From Methylocystaceae bacterium (lineage in GTDB: Bacteria > Pseudomonadota > Alphaproteobacteria > Rhizobiales > Beijerinckiaceae): a stretch of DNA of 13,356 nucleotides. The DNA lies in assembly GCA_003105285.1 (NCBI GenBank), contig PQAN01000318.1, positions 1 through 13,356 on the forward strand, given 5' to 3'. The position numbers and the translations under genes are program-made. Below are positions 1 through 7,160 of the stretch, in pieces; positions within the stretch are counted from its first letter, which is position 1; each line of letters opens with the position of its first letter. The notes under the pieces are model-generated. The model had not been told where the DNA came from, made no database searches, and saw nothing but the letters and a program-made list of their open reading frames with translations.

Positions 1-20
1 GCGCCGAGGGTGATAGCCAT
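1..20 (-). CDS. first codons of an unidentified gene leaving the left edge
   Basis: An ATG at 20-18 on the minus strand opens a frame reading M-A-I-T-L-G before the window ends. A GGAG lies about 7 nt upstream of the ATG (complement of 28-31), which supports a real start. The gene has the same orientation as the parB/DUF7007/DUF2493 group but lies about 730 nt beyond the last of them, after a hairpin that may end that transcript, so it probably has its own promoter in 21-740. Six residues are too few to assign a family. Confidence 0.45.
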
Positions 21-740
21 TTGAAGTCTCCTTCGCTGTCGTCGCAGGAACCATCCCTGCGATGGCTCTGGCGAAAAGCCCGCGAATGCGCGCGCTTCCA
101 CCCGCAGCCGCAGGCGGAGGGCCGCAGCAGAGCGAAGGACCCGAGGGGCAGAAAAATTTGCAGTGAGCGAAGCGAACGGTCGCGAGGAAGCCGACCGCAG
201 GGAGGCGGGGAAATATTTCTGAACCGAGGGTTGGAAGGGCGCGCTGCGGGCTTAAGCCGTCGAGAGACAAGCAGGGAATGGTCCGCGACGACCACGAGCA
301 AGGAGACACATGGCTCGCTCACACTGGCGCTTCTCATGCGTGGCCGCAGCGTTTTCCGGCTTGCGGAAGACTAACAGCATCCGCTTTACGACATCGTTCC
401 AATGGACGAATGCTTTAGAATGAAGAGCTCGACGCGCCGAACTGCCGGTGAGAAGCATGAAGATCGGCGACAGATATCGCGAACGAAATCGACCGCCGAA
501 GACCATCGTTCGTCATGATCGGCGCTTTTCGGCCCAATCGGAACGCGCCTCCGTCAGCATCGATCTCGCCGATGACAAAGCAGCGCCCTCATGGCGTCGC
601 ATGGCCGGGAATCGAACCAACGCCGAGCCACGACGCGCACGACCGCGCGCTGTACGACGTCATATCCGCAAGCGAAATTTCCGGTCGGCGACGACGACCC
701 GAACACGAGCGGATTGCCGCGCTTTCGTTTCCGACACTGG
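21..740. other. gene-poor region, no recognised gene
   Basis: I find no recognisable protein here on either strand; the open frames are Arg/Ser-rich and look like chance frames in GC-rich DNA. One possible small ORF on the plus strand runs 310-423 (37 codons, GGAGA just before the ATG) but its product is not recognised. Two AT-rich dyads stand out in the GC-rich background, AAATTT at 154-159 and AAATATTT at 211-218, each preceded by a run of G. CGGTCG at 177-182 pairs with CGACCG at 192-197. The region probably holds the promoter of the gene at the left edge. A short tRNA T-arm-like string at 602-618 does not fold as a tRNA. Confidence 0.4.
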
Positions 741-764
741 TGAAAGACGGCGCATCATGCGCCG
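741..764 (-). terminator. possible intrinsic terminator of the DUF2493 operon
   Basis: Positions 748-764 form a perfect 7-bp GC-rich stem (CGGCGCA/TGCGCCG) with a 3-nt loop. On the minus strand it is followed by GTCTTTC, a weak U-tract. The frame-corrected stop codon of the DUF2493 gene (757-755) lies in the loop region. The position fits the end of a minus-strand transcript; the poor U-tract keeps confidence moderate. Confidence 0.45.
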
Positions 765-1367
765 CCTTCATGGACGCTCCACACCGGAATTCCCATCCTT
801 CGCGCCTTGTCGACGAGGTTCCGAGAGATGCCCGAACCGGGGGAAGGCGATGACGCCGATCGGCAGCGTCTCGAGCATCTGATCGTTGCGCTTGAACGGC
901 GCGGCATTGCGATGACGCGTCCAATCGGGCCTGAAAACGATCTGCGGGACATTGCGATTGTCGGCCCAGCAGGCGGCGATCCTTTCGGCTCCCTTGGGCG
1001 ATCCGCCATGGATCAGCACCATATCGGGATGCTTCGCCCTCACCTTGTCCAGCGTGTCCCAGATGAAGAAGCGCTGTTTGGCGCTCTCGAACGCCAAGCG
1101 TGCGGCGGATTTGGCCCGACCATTCAATGTGCCCGACGAGCTCGTGATATTCGACGCTTCGAGCGCGGCGCTCAGATTGTTGTGGATGACCTGGAAAGCT
1201 CGCGAATAGGCGTCATAGATCGTCGTCTGGGCGGGCGTCAGCCTGTGGCCTTGCCCGAGTTCGGGAAGAAGGCGCTGCGCCGCTTCGACGATGCGGGAAG
1301 CGAACGCCATCGGCGCGCAGGACGGCGCGGCGGCTTTCGCCGCCGATAAAGGCGCGGTCATAGTCAT
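755..1367 (-). pseudogene. DUF2493 (YspA-like SLOG) protein, reading frame broken near the C-terminus
   Basis: Proteins with DUF2493 belong to the SLOG nucleotide-binding superfamily and are common in alphaproteobacterial plasmids and ICEs; their substrate there is unknown. The start is ATG 1367 (MTMTAPL), with GGAG 8 nt upstream. After an N-terminal helical part, the SLOG core reads IWDTLDKVR, then MVLIHGGSPKGAERIAACWA (the HGG..KGAE nucleotide-loop signature), FRPDWTRH, and KRNDQML..LPIGVIAFP up to residue 176. The expected continuation GSGISRNLVDKARRMGIPVW is present but in the +1 frame, ending at TGA 757-755. The break is at five C (complement of 839-843), where four would restore a 203-residue protein. 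Without a shift the ORF stops at 768 (199 aa) with 23 unrelated residues. It may be an assembly error, a mutation, or a CCC-C slip site. Confidence 0.75.
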
Positions 1368-1417
1368 GGAGACATCTCCGGGAGAGCAGCGAGGGACGAG
1401 CCGGGAGACGCTCTCTT

Positions 1418-2023
1418 TCATCCCTCCCGACTCGCCCGCTCCCGTCCCGGCTCTTGCTCTTCTCTTGGCTCCACCTCCATAGCATCGGGCCCGTCGCGAA
1501 AAGCGTGGCGCGCCTCGTCGATGACGAAACCGAAACGGCCGCTCCTGGCGTATTCGTTTTCCGGCACGAGATAATGGCGTTCGGCGATGGCAGGTCGTGC
1601 TCCGCCTCCAGTCGCGGCGCATTCGACCATCCCCGGATGCCGGTCGGACCTGATCGCGGAAATCACGACCCAATCGTCGACATGCGCTTTTTTGAAGCGC
1701 CGCTCGTCCTTCACGAGCGATTCGCCGGGACGAAGCGCCACCCCAGTGATCGCTTCATAGGCGTCGGGATACCAATGCTTCACCGTGGCGAGCGCCGCCT
1801 CGCGGTCCTTTTCGGAAAAGAGCTCGGGAAAGGTGAAGACGACCTTCGACCAAGCGCAGTCTTCCTCATACCAGCCGCTGCTTTCGCGCAATAATGGATG
1901 CAGTTTCGCATTGCGTTCATGGTCGAGCCAGAAACCGCCATGCGACGGCGTGCGGTAGAAGGTGACGCCTTCGGCATAGACGATCTCGTCATCCGGCGTC
2001 CCCCATGGCGTGGAGATGGTCAT
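1418..2023 (-). CDS. DUF7007 domain protein
   Basis: The 201-residue product resembles the DUF7007 family, found next to parB-like genes in alphaproteobacterial mobile elements; no molecular function is known to me. Visible features are an N-terminal TPWGTPDDEIVYAEGVTFY, then TPSHGGFWL, SGWYEEDCAW and the following VVFTFPELF, and a KHWYPDAYEAITG block. The C-terminal 30 residues are charged and low-complexity (E/R-rich). The start at ATG 2023 is supported by a purine-rich AGGAGAAGAGG just upstream. It follows parB by 87 nt with a strong terminator in between, so it needs leaky read-through or its own promoter. The next gene (DUF2493) begins 50 nt after its stop and is probably co-transcribed. 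Confidence 0.8.
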   Translation of the reverse strand: MTISTPWGTPDDEIVYAEGVTFYRTPSHGGFWLDHERNAKLHPLLRESSGWYEEDCAWSKVVFTFPELFSEKDREAALATVKHWYPDAYEAITGVALRPGESLVKDERRFKKAHVDDWVVISAIRSDRHPGMVECAATGGGARPAIAERHYLVPENEYARSGRFGFVIDEARHAFRDGPDAMEVEPREEQEPGRERASREG

Positions 2024-2043
2024 TGTCCTCTTCTCCTCGAAAC

Positions 2044-2084
2044 GAAAAAAAGCCCGGCGTCGCCTCGACGAGCGACAGCCGGGC
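2044..2084 (-). terminator. strong intrinsic terminator after parB
   Basis: On the minus strand GCCCGGC and GTCGC pair with their complements across an 8-nt loop (2052-2084), giving a 12-bp stem with one bulged base, followed directly by seven T (complement of 2045-2051). This is a textbook Rho-independent terminator 27 nt beyond the parB stop. The U-tract ends only about 20 nt before the ATG of the next gene, so it may act as an attenuator as well as a terminator. Confidence 0.88.
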
Positions 2085-2110
2085 CCGGAAGGATGGATCG
2101 GTGGAGACTG

Positions 2111-4162
2111 CTATTCGGCGGCGCCGAGGAACGCCGGAAGTTCGGCGGCGGTCGCCTCTGCCGGCGCCGCTTCGTCGACGCGCCGCCCGGAACCCGGCGT
2201 GCGCAGCAGCTCCGGAAGCCAGGCGGAGTCGGCCAGCAGGCGTTCTCCTTCGTGCGCCATGTCCGACTTCTTGAGGTGGGAGATGAGGTCCGCCGCAGCT
2301 GCCCCCTTGGCTTCGCGCACCGCTTCGAGAATGCGCGCCTTGGGAACACGGTTCAGATAATTCTCGGCGGTCGGCTTCCACCCGGCGGCGGCCATGTCGA
2401 GCATCAGAACTCCGGCGAGCTGATCGGCGTGGCGCCTGCGGCCGGGCGTGCGGTTCCACGGCTCGTGGATCGCATTGACGGTGAGCGAAGCGCAATGGGC
2501 AAAGAGCGCCGTCCGGTTTTCGTTGTCCAAGGCCCTCAGCGTGTCCCAGAGATTCTCCGGCTCTTCGGGCAATTGCTTCGTCCAGCTCTCGTGTCGAGCA
2601 TCGACCGATTTCGTGGACGGAGACCCCTCGAGATCCGGCCCCTGCACGGAGAAACCACTGCTCTTCGCCGTAATCTCTAGGCAGCTTTCGGTCGCGTAGC
2701 GATAGAAGCTCTGGAGGACCAGCGCATGAAGGACGGCGAGGAACGCAGCGCGCGGGTCTTTCGCCAGCGCATCGCGCAATGCGAGCGTGTGATGCGCGGT
2801 GAGCTCCATCACCAGGCGTTCCGACAACGGCTTGAGCCCGTCTTCTTCTGTTTCTGCATCGGCTCCGGTCGTCGCAACGGAAGGTTTACCCGAATTCCTA
2901 TCGGGCTTGCGATCACCGTCGTCGATGTGGCACGCCGATTCCGATTGGCCGCCGTCCTCGGCGCCATCGATATCGCCGCCGTTTTCGACGACGCCCGCCT
3001 CGTCTTCGGGCCGGACATAACCCCGCTCGACCCTGAGCGCGCCGTCGCCGTCGATGCTGACAAAGGCGCCGGCGCGAGCGATGTCGGCGGGATCGTAGCG
3101 GACCATCCGATCTTCGAATGCGTCGAGCGCCGCTTCGATTTCGAAGAGACGCCGGTCGATCTCTTCGGGCAGATCGTCACCGTCCCGTGAGTAATTCCGC
3201 TCGATTTCCTCCATCTCCTGCCGCAGCGCATCGCGCGCGGCGCACTCGTCGTCGGTGAGAGATTCCTCTTCCCCCTTGATTCGGCGCAGGCCGGCGGTAT
3301 GGCCATAGGGAAAATCCGCGGCGACATCGACCCATTTCCATCCCTCGGTGCGGACGCTTTCGACTTCGCGATGGAGCTTCTCGGCGACGAGCTTCTCGAG
3401 CAGCGTCGTGCTCTGCAGCCAGCCGCCGTCGTCCGATGCGAACAGATCGCGCAGCACGACGCCGCCCGCCGCTTCATATTCGACGACGCCGACGAAGCGC
3501 GCACGCTTGTCCGTCGCGCGGACGACGTTATCGGTGAGGAGCTTCTTGATGCGATAAGGCTCCTTGTTCCAGTCGCGCTGAACCGCCTCCCACACCTGCT
3601 CCTGGCGGGCAGGATCGTCGGAAACAGTGAAGGACATGAGCTGTTCGAGACTCATCTCGTCCTGTCCATAGAAATCGAGCAGTTTCGGCGACACGGAGAC
3701 GAGCTTCAGACGTTGACGCACGACAGTGGGCGTCACGAAAAAGCGCGCCGCAATCTCCTCGTCGCCCAGTCCCCGTTCGCGCAGCGCCTGGAACGCTCGG
3801 AACTGATCGAGCGGATGCAGATTGACGCGCTGAACGTTCTCGGCGAGCGAATCCTCTTCGAGAACGCCATCCTCGCGGATGATGCAGGGAATAGGCGTGT
3901 TTTTCGCCAGACGCTTCTGCTTTACGAGAAGCTCCAGCGCGCGATAGCGGCGTCCTCCCGTTTGCACTTCGTAAAATCCCTCACGGTCGGCGATCGGCCG
4001 CACGCTCAAGGACTGCAACAAGGTGCGCGCCGCGATGTCCTCGGCCAACTCCTCGATGGAGACGCCGGCCCGCACGCGGCGCACGTTGCGATCGCTCGGG
4101 ACCAGCTTATCGAACGGAATGTCCCGCGAACGGGACAGCGTGAGCTTTTCGACTTTCGGCAT
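2111..4162 (-). CDS. ParB/RepB/Spo0J-family protein, long plasmid/ICE type
   Basis: The 683-residue protein has an N-terminal ParB/Srx-type domain: DIPFDKLVPSDRNVRR (about 14-29), GGRRYRAL (69-76, in place of the usual GERR) and ENVQRVNLHPLDQFRAF (108-124, the second ParB motif), followed by an HTH-like stretch at about 131-155 (EEIAARFFVTPTVVRQRLKL). ParA-dependent ParBs are about 300 aa; this version has a long tail with an acidic linker (about 400-470) and a C-terminal helical domain. The long form is typical of alphaproteobacterial mobile elements, where it need not act in partition: it may bind DNA, and CTP binding is known in the wider family. The start at ATG 4162 (MPKVEKL) has GGAG 7 nt upstream and fits the domain; an in-frame ATG at 4219 has poorer support. 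No parA is visible nearby. A strong terminator follows. Confidence 0.88.
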   Translation of the reverse strand: MPKVEKLTLSRSRDIPFDKLVPSDRNVRRVRAGVSIEELAEDIAARTLLQSLSVRPIADREGFYEVQTGGRRYRALELLVKQKRLAKNTPIPCIIREDGVLEEDSLAENVQRVNLHPLDQFRAFQALRERGLGDEEIAARFFVTPTVVRQRLKLVSVSPKLLDFYGQDEMSLEQLMSFTVSDDPARQEQVWEAVQRDWNKEPYRIKKLLTDNVVRATDKRARFVGVVEYEAAGGVVLRDLFASDDGGWLQSTTLLEKLVAEKLHREVESVRTEGWKWVDVAADFPYGHTAGLRRIKGEEESLTDDECAARDALRQEMEEIERNYSRDGDDLPEEIDRRLFEIEAALDAFEDRMVRYDPADIARAGAFVSIDGDGALRVERGYVRPEDEAGVVENGGDIDGAEDGGQSESACHIDDGDRKPDRNSGKPSVATTGADAETEEDGLKPLSERLVMELTAHHTLALRDALAKDPRAAFLAVLHALVLQSFYRYATESCLEITAKSSGFSVQGPDLEGSPSTKSVDARHESWTKQLPEEPENLWDTLRALDNENRTALFAHCASLTVNAIHEPWNRTPGRRRHADQLAGVLMLDMAAAGWKPTAENYLNRVPKARILEAVREAKGAAAADLISHLKKSDMAHEGERLLADSAWLPELLRTPGSGRRVDEAAPAEATAAELPAFLGAAE

Positions 4163-4464
4163 ATCTGTTCTCCGCGACGGGCCAGGGAAAGCCCTCTTTC
4201 CCTCTTCCAATCCCGTCACGAAGACCGAAACATCTCTCTCCCTCTACTGCGCCTTCCCCGCCGATCCAGCCGAGGACGACGGGACTGCAGCGCAAGATCG
4301 ATCATGCCAAACTCGCGTCAAACGGCCTTTCTCCTTACGCGATCGCACCGTGACAGATCGAACCTTCGCCAAGACACGAGCGGTGTGCGAGCCCGAGCGC
4401 CGAATTTCTCAGCCGTTCTTCGCTCATTCCAACCGATACGTGTCTTACCATACGCCTCCCAGGC
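4163..4464. promoter_or_regulatory. intergenic leader between the DUF2285 activator and parB
   Basis: No gene is recognised here. A perfect 7-bp hairpin, GGGAAAG/CTTTCCC with a 4-nt loop, lies at 4185-4202, just upstream of the parB ribosome site, and could modulate parB translation. A TTGACG on the minus strand (complement of 4316-4321) could be a -35, but no convincing -10 follows at 16-18 nt. AAGACACG (4371-4378) is repeated inverted at 4439-4446. The 302-nt gap suggests that parB has its own promoter, which may be a target of the upstream activator; that last point is inference. Confidence 0.35.
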
Positions 4465-5284
4465 TCACCGCAGAATTCGTCGGTAACCTCCGCTGACGAG
4501 TTGCTCCGCGCTACGAATCAATCGCTGGACGCGCGTGCGCAGAAAACCCGCATCCCAGTCTCGTCGCACGACGTTCTCACCGAAAAGCGTCGTGGCGATC
4601 TCCCGTTGACTGGCGCCCGCCTGCGCTCCATCCCAAGCGCGCAACATCAGCGCGTAGCGGGAAGCGCGCCTCTCCGCGAGATAGAGACCCTTGGAAAAGG
4701 AGCGGCGTCTACGCAACTGACAGAGACGGTTGAGCGTCAGCGCCTTCGCCTCCAGTCCTCGGAAACCCGACAGTGCGTAGCGCAGGCAAACCGGTCCTTC
4801 GAGCACGCTGCCAGCGACCACAGCGAGCTGTAGATGGCGCGCGCCGTCACTGAAGAGTATGTGTTCACCGCCATCGTAGCAGAGCGCTGCAGCCAGATGT
4901 TCGAGATATGAAATATCGAAAGCGTCTGGGTGATCGGGCGCCACCGGCTCCGCTTCCGCGGCGAGCACATACGGATTGCAGGCAGGAGACCAGATAATCG
5001 TAGAGCCGGCCTCGTCGGCGAAAGAGCACCCCCCAGCGTTCGAGCAAGCGAACGCCATCGCCATCTGTGAAACGCACACGAGACGAAATGGAAAGGCTTC
5101 TCGGATTCGAAAAACCCGCCGGCTCGCGGTCCTGCAACAACCGTCGAGCCACGACGAAATCGCAATCGCGCATAAGAAATTCTCCGGCCAGACCAGCGCG
5201 GTCGAATTGCAGAAGCGGTTCGTAGGTCTTGGGACTGCGCCAATCGACGCCCGGTACAATGACCGGAGATTGTTCCTCCGTCAT
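4465..5284 (-). CDS. FseA-like DUF6499-DUF2285 transcription activator, requires +1 frameshift
   Basis: This looks like a homologue of the ICE excision activator FseA: an N-terminal DUF6499 domain plus a C-terminal DUF2285 DNA-binding domain. ATG 5284 (MTEEQSPV) has a perfect AGGAGG 9 nt upstream. The first frame gives the hallmark DWRSPKTYEPLLQFD (14-28), EFLMRD and LLERWG (to residue 85). The family then expects a short F-A-D segment and a W-x-P, which occur only in the +1 frame as CSFADEAGSTIIWSP, followed by the DUF2285 core REIATTLFGENVVRRDW and SGGYRRILR to TGA 4467-4465. The switch falls at T-GGGGGG-T (complement of 5029-5034): UGG GGG then one skipped G, then UGC. With the shift the product is 272 aa, a normal family length; without it a 139-aa product ends at 4865. 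In ICEMlSymR7A the fseA halves (msi172/msi171) are joined by a +1 programmed shift. A mutation or sequencing error remains possible. Confidence 0.8.
5029..5034 (-). promoter_or_regulatory. candidate +1 ribosomal slip site (six G)
   Basis: On the minus strand the codons are UGG GGG GUG. A Gly-tRNA in the P site on GGG can move forward one base and still pair with GGG, placing UGC in the A site. This is exactly the shift that joins the DUF6499 and DUF2285 parts. No stop codon lies at the site, so any stimulation would have to come from elsewhere. Confidence 0.5.
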
Positions 5285-5372
5285 GAGATCTGGCCTCCTG
5301 TCAGCCGCGCGCCCGTGAAAAGCGAACGCGCGGACAATGATCTGACGGCGGAGGGACGACGACTGGTCCCGA

Positions 5373-5394
5373 GCCAATCCCCGCATGGATTGGC
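5373..5394. promoter_or_regulatory. 8-bp inverted repeat upstream of the activator, candidate operator
   Basis: GCCAATCC and GGATTGGC are perfect inverted arms separated by six bases. They lie about 90 nt upstream of the DUF6499-DUF2285 start and about 275 nt upstream of the AraC start, within a divergent intergenic region with no gene. The geometry suits a dimeric regulator or a cruciform. No clear -35/-10 pair for the activator gene could be placed nearby. Confidence 0.4.
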
Positions 5395-5507
5395 GTGTTC
5401 CGCCATCAACGTCGACCATTATCGACGGCAGATTCGGGAGGCGGCTTTCACAAATGCGTGGTGATTATCGAGAATTCGGGCCAATGCCGGATTCATGACA
5501 TCTCGAA

Positions 5508-5531
5508 TATATAGAACGCAAATAATTTGCG
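5508..5531 (+). promoter_or_regulatory. AT-rich -10-like box next to a 15-bp palindrome
   Basis: TATATA at 5508-5513 lies in the most AT-rich part of the divergent region and could be a -10 for the araC-type gene; no good -35 is seen 16-18 nt upstream, as expected for an activator-dependent promoter. It is followed at 5517-5531 by CGCAAATAATTTGCG, a perfect palindrome of 7-bp arms around one central base. Its placement over the likely transcription start suggests an operator, possibly for autoregulation. A separate hairpin (CGGGATC/GATCCCG, 5623-5646) lies in the leader just before the gene. Confidence 0.4.
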
Positions 5532-5668
5532 CTTTCATTACTCAGCGCCAAATACGAATCTCGTCACGACACCACCATAATCGAACCGCAATGTTTTCAA
5601 CATTTTACTATCAAAACAGCGTCGGGATCAGGCTGCCGGGATCCCGAGGAACGCCGGATGTTCATCGG

Positions 5669-6550
5669 ATGGCCGAAACCACACTGATCGACGTCACATC
5701 CGAAATCGGCTCTGCCTTCGCGTCCATCTCGTCGCGCAGCGCTCACGGCGGCATCATCGTCCGTCGTTATCGTGTCCCAGGCAATCTGGGCACGAGGATC
5801 GCCGCAACGCATTTGACCCTCATCACACATGAGGGGCCGCCAGTGGAGCTCGTTTGCCGGCTGGCAGAGAGCGATCACGAAGAAAAGCATCGCGTAACAG
5901 GAGGGCAATTCCATCTCTTGCCGGCAGCACGGCCCGCAGACGTCCATTGGACCGGTGAGAAGCAATCGCTCATCATCGGGTTTGCGAAAAATTTCGTCGA
6001 AAGCGCGATCGGCGACGCGTTCGACGGAAAAACGCCGGAGATCAGCAGCAGGGCTGCACTCTGCGATCCCGCCATCGAGGCGTTGGTGGCCTGTCTACGC
6101 CATGAGGTGACACGAAACAATTCGTGTAGCCGTCTGGTCCTCGAATATCTCGGAGCGTCGTTGGCCGTCAGGCTATTCGAGACCTATGGCGATGGCACGA
6201 AACCTGTGGCTCGGATCAAAGGCGGTCTCGGCGGCCGTCGGCAGCGGTGCGTTCTAGAATTCATCGAGGAGCATCTGAGCGAGAACCTCAGCCTCGCCGC
6301 CTTGGCCGCCGAAGCCGGCCTGAGCACACATCACTTCGGCAAGGCCTTCAAGGGGAGCTTGAACATCGCTCCGTGGCGATATGTCACCAGACGGCGCATT
6401 CATCGGGCGAAAGAGCTGTTGCTCATGGATCATCAATCCATCACGGAGATCGCCTATGCTCTCGGATTCAGCAGCCATAGTCATCTCTCGGAGACGTTCC
6501 GAAAGGCGACAGGGATGACGCCGTCGGAATTCCGATCGAAACGAGATTGA
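5669..6550 (+). CDS. AraC/XylS-family transcriptional regulator
   Basis: The C-terminal third is a standard AraC DNA-binding domain with two helix-turn-helix units: LSLAALAAEAGLSTHHFGKA (first) and QSITEIAYALGFSSHSHLSE (second), ending in the family signature FRKATGMTPSEFR. The N-terminal part is an effector or oligomerisation domain that I cannot assign to a ligand. I chose ATG 5669 (MAETTLID), which gives 293 aa, a usual length for the family; in-frame ATGs at 5591 and 5495 run through AT-rich leader DNA containing the palindrome and lack good ribosome sites. The site before 5669 is also weak, so the start is uncertain. The DUF2285 mini-protein begins 51 nt after its stop, probably in the same transcript. 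It is transcribed away from the DUF6499-DUF2285 activator and may control it, the mini-protein, or itself. Confidence 0.88.
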   Translation: MAETTLIDVTSEIGSAFASISSRSAHGGIIVRRYRVPGNLGTRIAATHLTLITHEGPPVELVCRLAESDHEEKHRVTGGQFHLLPAARPADVHWTGEKQSLIIGFAKNFVESAIGDAFDGKTPEISSRAALCDPAIEALVACLRHEVTRNNSCSRLVLEYLGASLAVRLFETYGDGTKPVARIKGGLGGRRQRCVLEFIEEHLSENLSLAALAAEAGLSTHHFGKAFKGSLNIAPWRYVTRRRIHRAKELLLMDHQSITEIAYALGFSSHSHLSETFRKATGMTPSEFRSKRD

Positions 6551-6601
6551 GCCGGCGCATCGGCGAAGGTGCGATAAACAAGGTCGATTGAGGGGGCTCA
6601 T

Positions 6602-6874
6602 ATGGCTGAGTTGGAACCTGAAATCATCGATGAGCCGCCCTGGTCCGACGAACTCTCGGCTTATGACGAAGCGCACTTGATAACCTATCTCCGGTTGCTC
6701 GACGCCGATGCCGGGGGAGCCGACTGGCGTGAGGTCGCCCGAATTGTCCTGCATCGCGATCCAGACGCAGATCCAACTCGCGCCTTCCGTTGCTGGGAGG
6801 GGCATTTGAAACGCGCGCACTGGATGACCAAGCGAGGCTACCGCGATTTGCTCGACAGGACGCAGGATCGATAG
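6602..6874 (+). CDS. QseM-like DUF2285 mini-protein, putative antiactivator
   Basis: This 90-residue protein is almost only a DUF2285 domain: YDEAHLITYLRLLDADAGGA, then DWREVARIVLHRDPD and MTKRGYRDLL. It lines up with the C-terminus of the activator at 4465-5284: both have L-R-x-x-D, a following G-A-x-x-R-E-[IV]-A, spaced Arg residues, and G-Y-R-x-[IL]-L at the end. Free-standing DUF2285 proteins of this size include QseM of ICEMlSymR7A, which binds and blocks FseA and TraR. The start ATG 6602 has GAGGGGG five bases upstream. The first 20 residues are acidic, which might suit binding to a basic DNA-binding partner; this is inference. It lies 51 nt downstream of the AraC-type gene. It could instead be a DNA-binding activator in its own right. 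Confidence 0.8.
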   Translation: MAELEPEIIDEPPWSDELSAYDEAHLITYLRLLDADAGGADWREVARIVLHRDPDADPTRAFRCWEGHLKRAHWMTKRGYRDLLDRTQDR

Positions 6875-6894
6875 GGCTCGAACAGCGGGCGATG

Positions 6895-7160
6895 GCGTCG
6901 TCCGGCGAAAGATCGCCGACATGTGATGACGATACGCTCACATGTCCGAGGGTCGCTACATCCCTCAGTCGCTTGAGAGCCGGACGCACGCGAACGGAGC
7001 CGCTGTACCCCTCGTCCACATAACAGTCGTCGGGTTCGAGGAGAAATCCGTCGACCGCGACGCGCTCGCGCAAGGATGCGATCTGACTGCCGATGGTGTT
7101 CTCACGCGCCTGGGTTTCGCTGGAAACGCAGGCGTAAATGGCGGTCCGTTCTGCGATCAT
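6895..7160 (-). pseudogene. serine recombinase fragment (resolvase N-terminal domain)
   Basis: From ATG 7160 the frame reads MIAERTAIYACVSSE, then ENTIGSQIASLRERV, DGFLLEPDDCYVDEGYSGS and RPALKRLRDV: the N-terminal catalytic domain of a transposon-type large serine recombinase. The family usually has YARVSSE; here Arg is Cys next to the catalytic Ser. After about 74 residues the frame breaks; the next expected segment (D-R-L-x-V-H-S-P-D-R-L-A-R) appears only in degraded form in another frame (ERIVITCRRSFAG), and the rest of the protein is missing. It converges on the mini-protein gene and ends close to that gene's stop. This is a dead remnant. Confidence 0.75.

Noticed and set aside
602..618. 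String that reads on the minus strand like a tRNA T-arm and 3' end (GGTTCGATTCCCGGCCA), a possible attachment-site remnant
   Set aside because: The bases that should form the T-stem do not pair (two of five mismatch), and no anticodon arm, D-arm or acceptor partner is found in the 80 nt upstream. It is probably chance or at most a tiny scar.
1418..1673. N-terminal extension of the DUF2493 frame up to 1673
   Set aside because: It is Arg-rich, overlaps the DUF7007 gene, and the ATG at 1367 has a good ribosome site and begins the recognisable family sequence.
3299..4486. Long plus-strand open frame (395 codons)
   Set aside because: It is antisense to parB, Arg/Glu-rich in the pattern of a complementary-strand frame, and matches no family I know.
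6254..6922. Minus-strand open frame of 222 codons over the AraC and mini-protein genes
   Set aside because: It is antisense to two well-supported genes with clear domains and has no recognisable content.
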